From Cardiobacteriaceae bacterium TAE3-ERU3 (lineage in GTDB: Bacteria; Pseudomonadota; Gammaproteobacteria; Cardiobacteriales; Cardiobacteriaceae): DNA of 64,000 nucleotides. Below the pieces are notes generated by a model. It was given only the letters and a program-made list of their open reading frames with translations, was not told where the DNA came from and did not search any database. The stretch covers positions 144,443 through 208,442 of the forward strand of contig JAHUUI010000003.1 in assembly GCA_019218315.1 (NCBI GenBank). Reading direction: 5' to 3'. The translations under genes and the position numbers were made by a program. Position 1 is the stretch's first letter. The number at the start of each line of letters is the position of its first letter. Positions 59,271 through 64,000 of the stretch are shown here, piece by piece.

Positions 59271-60425
59271 ATGAACGACAATCCTACTTATTCTTTGCTT
59301 ATCCAATTACTTGCACGCGCATCACTAACTCCCAATGATGCCGGTTGCCAAGCGCTGATCGCAGACCGCCTGTCTGCTCTCGGTTTTTCCTGCACAACGC
59401 ACCAAATAAACGAAACCACTAACCTGTGGGCAACTCACGGCAGTGGCCACCCTATTATTGCTTTTGGAGGCCATACCGACGTTGTGCCAGTTGGCAATGA
59501 AGCAGACTGGGTTAGCCCACCATTTATTCCAACTGAGCGGGACGGAAACCTTTACGCACGTGGTGCTGCGGATATGAAGGCTGGCGTTGCGGCAATGGTT
59601 GTTGCGCTAGAGCGTATCGTCCGTGACTATCCCGATCACCCGGGTACACTAGCCATTTTACTGACCAGTGACGAAGAAGGCGTGGCTGTAGATGGCACCA
59701 AAGCCGTCCTGCCCATCCTTGCAGATCAAAGCGTACAAATTGACTACGCCATTGTTGGCGAACCAACCTGCAAAGACGTACTCGGTGATACATCGCGTAA
59801 TGGGCGCCGTGGCTCGCTGCATTTGCACCTTACGATCAAAGGTCGTGAAGGCCATGTTGCCTATCCAGAGCACATTGCCAACCCCATTCATGCACTCAGC
59901 CAAATCGCTGCCGCGATCAGCGCTATAGAATGGGATAAAGGCAACGCACACTTCCCGCCAACTTCTTGCCAAATCAGCAATATTCATGGTGGTACAGGTG
60001 CAGATAATGTCGTTCCCGCAACCGCTCAACTGATGATGAACTGGCGCTACAATACCGAGCACAGCGCCGAATCCATAGAGGCGCGAACCAATACCATCAT
60101 CGACCGGATCGCTACTGAACACGGCGTAGAAGTCATCCGTGAATGGCGCTTATCTGGCGAACCATTTTCTACCGATAATAAAAAACTCACTGCAGCATTA
60201 AAGCAGGCAATTGCCACACATTGCGGTATGAACGTCGTCTTTAATACTGCTGGCGGGACATCAGATGCACGCTTTTTTGCCAAGTACGGCGCTGCAACGA
60301 TTGAGTTTGGCCCATGCAATGCCACCATCCATAAAAACAATGAGTACGTCCGTATCGCAGATCTTGCACCTTTAAGTGATATCTATACCGATACCGTACG
60401 TCAACTATTGGGCCTGACTGAATGA
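59271..60425 (+). CDS. dapE: Succinyl-diaminopimelate desuccinylase
   Basis: Dinuclear zinc hydrolase in lysine/diaminopimelate synthesis, 384 residues. Metal ligands are in IIAFGGHTDVVPVGNEADWV, LYARGAADMKAGVAAMVVAL and LLTSDEEGVAVDGTKAVLP (catalytic Glu-Glu). The later His is in GPCNATIHKNNEYVRI. ATG 59271 (MNDNPTYSLLIQLLARASLT) is the family start; 59235 is an in-frame ATG with unrelated residues. The stop overlaps the trmA start (ATGATGA). Confidence 0.95.
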   Translation: MNDNPTYSLLIQLLARASLTPNDAGCQALIADRLSALGFSCTTHQINETTNLWATHGSGHPIIAFGGHTDVVPVGNEADWVSPPFIPTERDGNLYARGAADMKAGVAAMVVALERIVRDYPDHPGTLAILLTSDEEGVAVDGTKAVLPILADQSVQIDYAIVGEPTCKDVLGDTSRNGRRGSLHLHLTIKGREGHVAYPEHIANPIHALSQIAAAISAIEWDKGNAHFPPTSCQISNIHGGTGADNVVPATAQLMMNWRYNTEHSAESIEARTNTIIDRIATEHGVEVIREWRLSGEPFSTDNKKLTAALKQAIATHCGMNVVFNTAGGTSDARFFAKYGAATIEFGPCNATIHKNNEYVRIADLAPLSDIYTDTVRQLLGLTE

Positions 60426-61513
60426 TGAGCGATTACCAGCAGCAACTAAAAGACAAGCAGTCACGCTTACAAACCTTGTTAGCACCCTTTTTTCAGGGTG
60501 ACTTAACCCTCTATGCATCACCCGCCGAGTATCACCGATTACGCGCCGAGTTCAGGGTTTGGCATGATAATGGGCAATGTAGCTACGTAATGACCCCACC
60601 GGGCGAAAAACCGCGCCCTGATACCATCATCCGCCTTAAGCAATTCCCAACCGCAAACCAGCGCATCAATACGCTGATGCCGCAATTGCTCGATGCTATC
60701 CATGCTGACAGCATACTACGCGAGCGCCTGTACCAAGTGGAGTTTCTCAGTACCCTGAATGGTGACGACCTCATCACCATGATTTATCACCGCAAGCTTG
60801 ATGAAGCATGGCAACAAACCGCACGCCAATTGGAAGAAAGATTGGGCACAGCCATTATTGGCCGCAGCCGCAAGCAAAAAGTCGTCTTAAGCCGAGATTA
60901 CGTCACTGAGACGCTTAATATAGACGGCATATCATTCCAATATCGTCAGTATGAAGGGAGTTTTACCCAACCTAACGGGCATATTTGTGAGTCGATGCTC
61001 AGTTGGGCAACCCAACATAACCACCAGCCACAACGCGACCTGCTTGAGCTCTACTGCGGGAATGGAACATTTACCTTGCCTCTCGCTCACAACTACCGTC
61101 GAGTATTGGCAACGGAAATCAGCAAAACGGGCGTTCAAGCATTACGTGACAATATTTTACTCAACGGCATCAGCAATATTGCTGTTGCACGCTTATCTGC
61201 ACAGGAATTCACCGAAGCCTGGCAAGGAGAACGTGAATTTAACCGACTCAAACAGGATAACATCTCCCTGTCCGACTACGACTTTGCCGCCGTATTCGTC
61301 GATCCACCACGCGCAGGCATTGACGACGACACACTAAACTTGCTCAGCAACTTTGAGCAGATCACCTACGTGTCGTGTAACCCTGAGACACTTGCGGCAA
61401 ACCTGCATCAATTGACCCGTACCCACGACGTAACAGCAGCTGCATTATTCGACCAATTTCCATTCACGCCACATATAGAATCTGGCGTCATTCTGCAAAA
61501 GAGGAATGATTAA
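60422..61513 (+). CDS. trmA: tRNA (uracil-5-)-methyltransferase
   Basis: Methylates U54 in tRNA (and tmRNA), 363 residues. It has motif I DLLELYCGNGTFTLPLAHN, catalytic Asp in FVDPPRAGIDDDT, nucleophilic Cys in YVSCNPETLAANLHQL, and a C-terminal DQFPFTPHIESGVIL. The start is ATG 60422 or the adjacent ATG 60425, overlapping the dapE stop. The N-terminal region lacks the four-Cys Fe-S cluster of RumA/RlmD, which favours TrmA. Confidence 0.94.
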   Translation: MMSDYQQQLKDKQSRLQTLLAPFFQGDLTLYASPAEYHRLRAEFRVWHDNGQCSYVMTPPGEKPRPDTIIRLKQFPTANQRINTLMPQLLDAIHADSILRERLYQVEFLSTLNGDDLITMIYHRKLDEAWQQTARQLEERLGTAIIGRSRKQKVVLSRDYVTETLNIDGISFQYRQYEGSFTQPNGHICESMLSWATQHNHQPQRDLLELYCGNGTFTLPLAHNYRRVLATEISKTGVQALRDNILLNGISNIAVARLSAQEFTEAWQGEREFNRLKQDNISLSDYDFAAVFVDPPRAGIDDDTLNLLSNFEQITYVSCNPETLAANLHQLTRTHDVTAAALFDQFPFTPHIESGVILQKRND

Positions 61514-61584
61514 CAATTATTAGCTGACGCCAAAATCATAAAAGCTTACGATGAAGAGGTTGAATAACCAAACTGGAGAATGGA

Positions 61585-62004
61585 ATGACAAAGTTATACG
61601 AAACCAATGTACACGTCAGCGGTGGCCGAAATGGCAGCGCCAAGTCTGACGACGGTAAACTGAATGTCAACCTGCAAATGCCCAAAAGCATGGGTGGTAA
61701 TGGCGAAGGAACAAACCCTGAGCAACTGTTCGCCGCTGGCTATGCAGCGTGTTTTATGGGGGCAACCCAGTTAGTCGCCAAAAATAAAGGCATTGAACTG
61801 CCACAAGGCTTCACCATTGACAGCCACGTTGAGCTCGGTAAATGCGACCAAGGCAATCTCGATATTTCCGTCGTCTTTGGTATCAACCTCCCGGGCATGG
61901 ACGCAGCACAAGCAGAAGAAATTGTCGAAGCTGCTCACGAAGTGTGCCCTTACTCGCGAGCAACCCGCGGTAATATTGATATTGACTTTAATATCAACCT
62001 GTAA
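61585..62004 (+). CDS. ohr: Organic hydroperoxide resistance protein (Ohr/OsmC family)
   Basis: 139-residue thiol peroxidase. The two redox Cys are in LFAAGYAACFMGATQLV and AHEVCPYSRATRGNIDID. The start KLYETNVHVSGGRNGSAKSD is typical of Ohr rather than OsmC. Organic hydroperoxide reduction is lipoamide-dependent in this family. No ohrR-type repressor is adjacent. A terminator follows. Confidence 0.92.
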   Translation: MTKLYETNVHVSGGRNGSAKSDDGKLNVNLQMPKSMGGNGEGTNPEQLFAAGYAACFMGATQLVAKNKGIELPQGFTIDSHVELGKCDQGNLDISVVFGINLPGMDAAQAEEIVEAAHEVCPYSRATRGNIDIDFNINL

Positions 62005-62020
62005 AGCTACGCACCCAACT

Positions 62021-62048
62021 AAAAAGGCCGCTTATAAGCGGCCTTTTT
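62021..62048. terminator. Bidirectional terminator between ohr and pgsA
   Basis: AAAAAGGCCGCTTATAAGCGGCCTTTTT is a 28-base palindrome (split here as AAAAAGGCCGCTTA and TAAGCGGCCTTTTT) between the convergent ohr and pgsA genes. Confidence 0.9.
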
Positions 62049-62068
62049 ATTAGCGGTATTAAGCAAAA

Positions 62069-62626
62069 TTACTTTAAGTACTGCACTGCCGCAGCAGTGT
62101 ATTTCCACATTGAAAGCAAAGTGAGCACTGCGGCAATAATCAGCAATACTTGACCGATCTGCCAAATGGGAAAGCCGAAAAAATCATCTTGATAAATCAA
62201 AAATCCAAGTGAAAACATCTGCGCTGTTGTTTTCCATTTACCAATGTTTGACACAGCCACAACATTGCGCAAATCAAGTGCGGCCATCCACTCACGCAAT
62301 GAAGAGATCCACACTTCACGCCCAATAATAATCAGTGAACACAGCATTAGCCACCACTCTGGCCTACTTTGCAGTACAACAATCAAAACCGCAGCAACCA
62401 TCAACTTATCAGCTACCGGATCAAGAAAAGCTCCAAGCGGACTGACTTCTTTATTGATCCGTGCCAAATAACCGTCAAAATAATCAGTGATACACGCTGT
62501 AGCGTAAACGATCAATGCCGGCCACTTACCCAAGACTTCGGGGTGAACATAAAACAAAAGAATAAACAGCGGAATCATCCAAATACGTGCTTTGGTCAAT
62601 TTCATTGCGAGTCCGGCTGTTTGCAT
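62069..62626 (-). CDS. pgsA: CDP-diacylglycerol-glycerol-3-phosphate 3-phosphatidyltransferase
   Basis: Makes phosphatidylglycerol phosphate at the inner membrane, 185 residues. The CDP-alcohol phosphotransferase motif D-x2-D-G-x2-A-R-x8-G-x3-D-x3-D is intact (ITDYFDGYLARINKEV, SPLGAFLDPVADKLM). About five hydrophobic helices follow. ATG 62626 lies 4 bases beyond the uvrC stop, and AAGGAT within the uvrC end serves as the ribosome-binding site. The frame extended to 62695 overlaps uvrC and is rejected. uvrC-pgsA is the E. coli order. Confidence 0.92.
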   Translation of the reverse strand: MQTAGLAMKLTKARIWMIPLFILLFYVHPEVLGKWPALIVYATACITDYFDGYLARINKEVSPLGAFLDPVADKLMVAAVLIVVLQSRPEWWLMLCSLIIIGREVWISSLREWMAALDLRNVVAVSNIGKWKTTAQMFSLGFLIYQDDFFGFPIWQIGQVLLIIAAVLTLLSMWKYTAAAVQYLK

Positions 62627-62630
62627 AAAC

Positions 62631-64000
62631 TTATCCTTGATCGTGAAGAGTGGCGTAAATATCTCTGGCAAGTGCTTCACTGATGCCCGGCACACGTGTC
62701 AGATCATCAATGCTGGCGCGCTCAACCATCGCGAGACCGCCAAAGTATTTTAACAGGGCTTGACGCTTTTTGGCACCAATACCGGGGATTTGTTCGAGAA
62801 CCGACTTTTGACTACTTTTTGCACGTGCATTACGGTGCCCCGTGATGGCAAATCGGTGCGCCTCGTCGCGAATCTGCACAATCAGCTGCATGGCCTGACT
62901 GTCTGACGGCAAGAAACGTGCAATCGACTCTCCGGGAAACCAGAATTGCTCCAGGCCTGCTTTGCGCCCCTGACCTTTAGCAACTCCGATTAGCTGCATA
63001 TCATCAATGCCCAGCTCGGCAAATACCTCAATCGCCTGGCGCAGCTGCCCCTTACCACCATCGATAAAGACGATATCGGGTCGCTTGCCACTGTGATCTT
63101 CGCTACCCTCATCACGCTGCGCCTGCATCTTACTGTAGCGGCGCATAATCACCTGACGCATCGCTGCATAATCATCACCAGGGGTAATACCTTTGATGTT
63201 ATAGCGACGATAATCACTTTTGACCGCACCACGCTGATCAAAGACAACGCATGATGCAACTGTCTGTTCACCTTGGGTATGGCTGATATCAAAGCACTCC
63301 ATGCGCTCAGGAATTTTTTCCAGCAAAAACGCCTCGGCCAATGCAGCAAAGCGCTTATGCATCGCCATTTTTGCAGCCAGTTTCAGTGCCAAGCTCTGTT
63401 TGGCATTCTCAATCGCCATATCCAGCCATTTACGCCTTGCTTCTCGTGGTTGGCTAGTTATCATAACCTTATGCCCTGACTGCACAGTCAGATAGTCACT
63501 CAGTGCCGCTTTCTCGTCCAAATCAGCATTAACCAATACCTGCTTTGGTGCGCGACGTTGGTTGTAAAACTGGGTAATGAAAGCCGTTAAAATATCACCT
63601 TCGGATGATTCTTCAGGCAACTTTGGGTAATAGGCCTGCGAAGTCACATTATGACCATCGCGATAAAACATCACCTGAACACACGCTTCTCCATAAGCTG
63701 TCGCCACTGCCAATACATCGGCATCAGCCTCACCGGAAACCATATTTTGCTGTGTTGTTACCTTGCGTAACTGAATCAACTGATCACGCAACATCGCCGC
63801 TTGTTCATATGCCTGCTTTTCCGCCGCTTCAGTCATTTTTTGCGACAATTCTTCAAGCAAAGTCTCGCTGCGACCACTTAAAAATTCACGCGTATGCCGT
63901 ACAGTCTCTGCATAGTCTTTTTCGTTGATATAACCTACGCACGGCGCATAGCAACGCTCGATCTGATACTGCAAGCACGGTCGGCTGCGATTGGCGAAGT
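62631..64000 (-). CDS. uvrC: Excinuclease ABC subunit C (partial, C-terminal part)
   Basis: Dual-incision nuclease of nucleotide excision repair. The frame continues past the right edge (NRSRPCLQYQIERCYAPCVG), so about 455 of some 610 residues are present and the GIY-YIG domain is missing. Present are the UVR motif (KQAYEQAAMLRDQLIQLRKV), the RNase H-like endonuclease core (ECFDISHTQGEQTVASCVV; IVFIDGGKGQLRQAIEVFAE) and the C-terminal helix-hairpin-helix pair (LEQIPGIGAKKRQALLKYFG). pgsA follows. Confidence 0.96.
   Translation of the reverse strand, partial: FANRSRPCLQYQIERCYAPCVGYINEKDYAETVRHTREFLSGRSETLLEELSQKMTEAAEKQAYEQAAMLRDQLIQLRKVTTQQNMVSGEADADVLAVATAYGEACVQVMFYRDGHNVTSQAYYPKLPEESSEGDILTAFITQFYNQRRAPKQVLVNADLDEKAALSDYLTVQSGHKVMITSQPREARRKWLDMAIENAKQSLALKLAAKMAMHKRFAALAEAFLLEKIPERMECFDISHTQGEQTVASCVVFDQRGAVKSDYRRYNIKGITPGDDYAAMRQVIMRRYSKMQAQRDEGSEDHSGKRPDIVFIDGGKGQLRQAIEVFAELGIDDMQLIGVAKGQGRKAGLEQFWFPGESIARFLPSDSQAMQLIVQIRDEAHRFAITGHRNARAKSSQKSVLEQIPGIGAKKRQALLKYFGGLAMVERASIDDLTRVPGISEALARDIYATLHDQG

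Overview
The window is chromosomal DNA of a gammaproteobacterium. Supporting markers are ComM, ClpS/ClpA, a TrpR-controlled trpEG pair, GlnK/AmtB, LolA, CmoA/CmoB, RppH, MepK, a PnuC/NadR nicotinamide riboside salvage pair, a BfrA/BfrB ferritin pair and an orphan Slam outer-membrane protein. The mix of Slam, split BfrA/BfrB and NadR/PnuC without a DNA-binding domain recalls small host-associated gammaproteobacteria (Cardiobacteriales- or Pasteurellales-like). The species cannot be named from the sequence. Most of the window is compact housekeeping sequence with overlapping ATGA/TAATG gene junctions. Two AT-rich accessory patches interrupt it.

Layout, left to right. 1-1020: cytochrome bc1 genes (petB partial, petA). 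1440-2483: ybaN-like gene and aat. 2545-4573: lolA and rarA. 4574-5543: a decayed patch holding an inactivated small gene. 5544-9348: osmF-yehYXW-type osmoprotectant ABC operon. 9491-12063: comM-recF, followed by the remains of an exonuclease/helicase gene (12060-12659 and about 14905-15588). That gene is interrupted by an AT-rich insert with a two-gene Kiwa-type anti-phage system (kwaA, kwaB) and a broken FtsX-type permease fragment. 15649-18333: small lipoprotein and the trpR-trpE-trpG operon. 18408-21117: lipA-cmoA-cmoB. 21248-22321: rluB and a small lipoprotein. 22650-24264: glnK-amtB with an NtrC-type site. 24371-27183: phosphonate-type ABC transporter. 27374-28677: scpA-scpB.

28780-35393 is a long plus-strand operon: slam, kdsA, dgt, nadR, an unknown secreted protein and pnuC, closed by a terminator. 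gyrB follows alone at 35502, so recF and gyrB are not neighbours here. Then come rppH (38023), bfd with the two bacterioferritin genes (38953-40147), pyrC, an M61 peptidase, clpS-clpA-ydfG-like (43799-47195), a DUF3079 protein, an alpha/beta hydrolase, uvrD, an elongator tRNA-Met, mepK, ilvE, a CBS/DUF294 protein with a DnaQ-fold exonuclease, a five-gene polar amino acid ABC operon (55323-59157), dapE-trmA, ohr, pgsA and uvrC (partial).

The most interesting accessory locus is 12060-15588. A normally intact gene coupled to recF appears to have been broken by acquisition of the kwaAB island, and both ends of the old gene are still readable in the flanks. The nitrogen and tryptophan operons carry recognisable operator-like sites (22457-22473 for NtrC, about 18349-18366 for TrpR).
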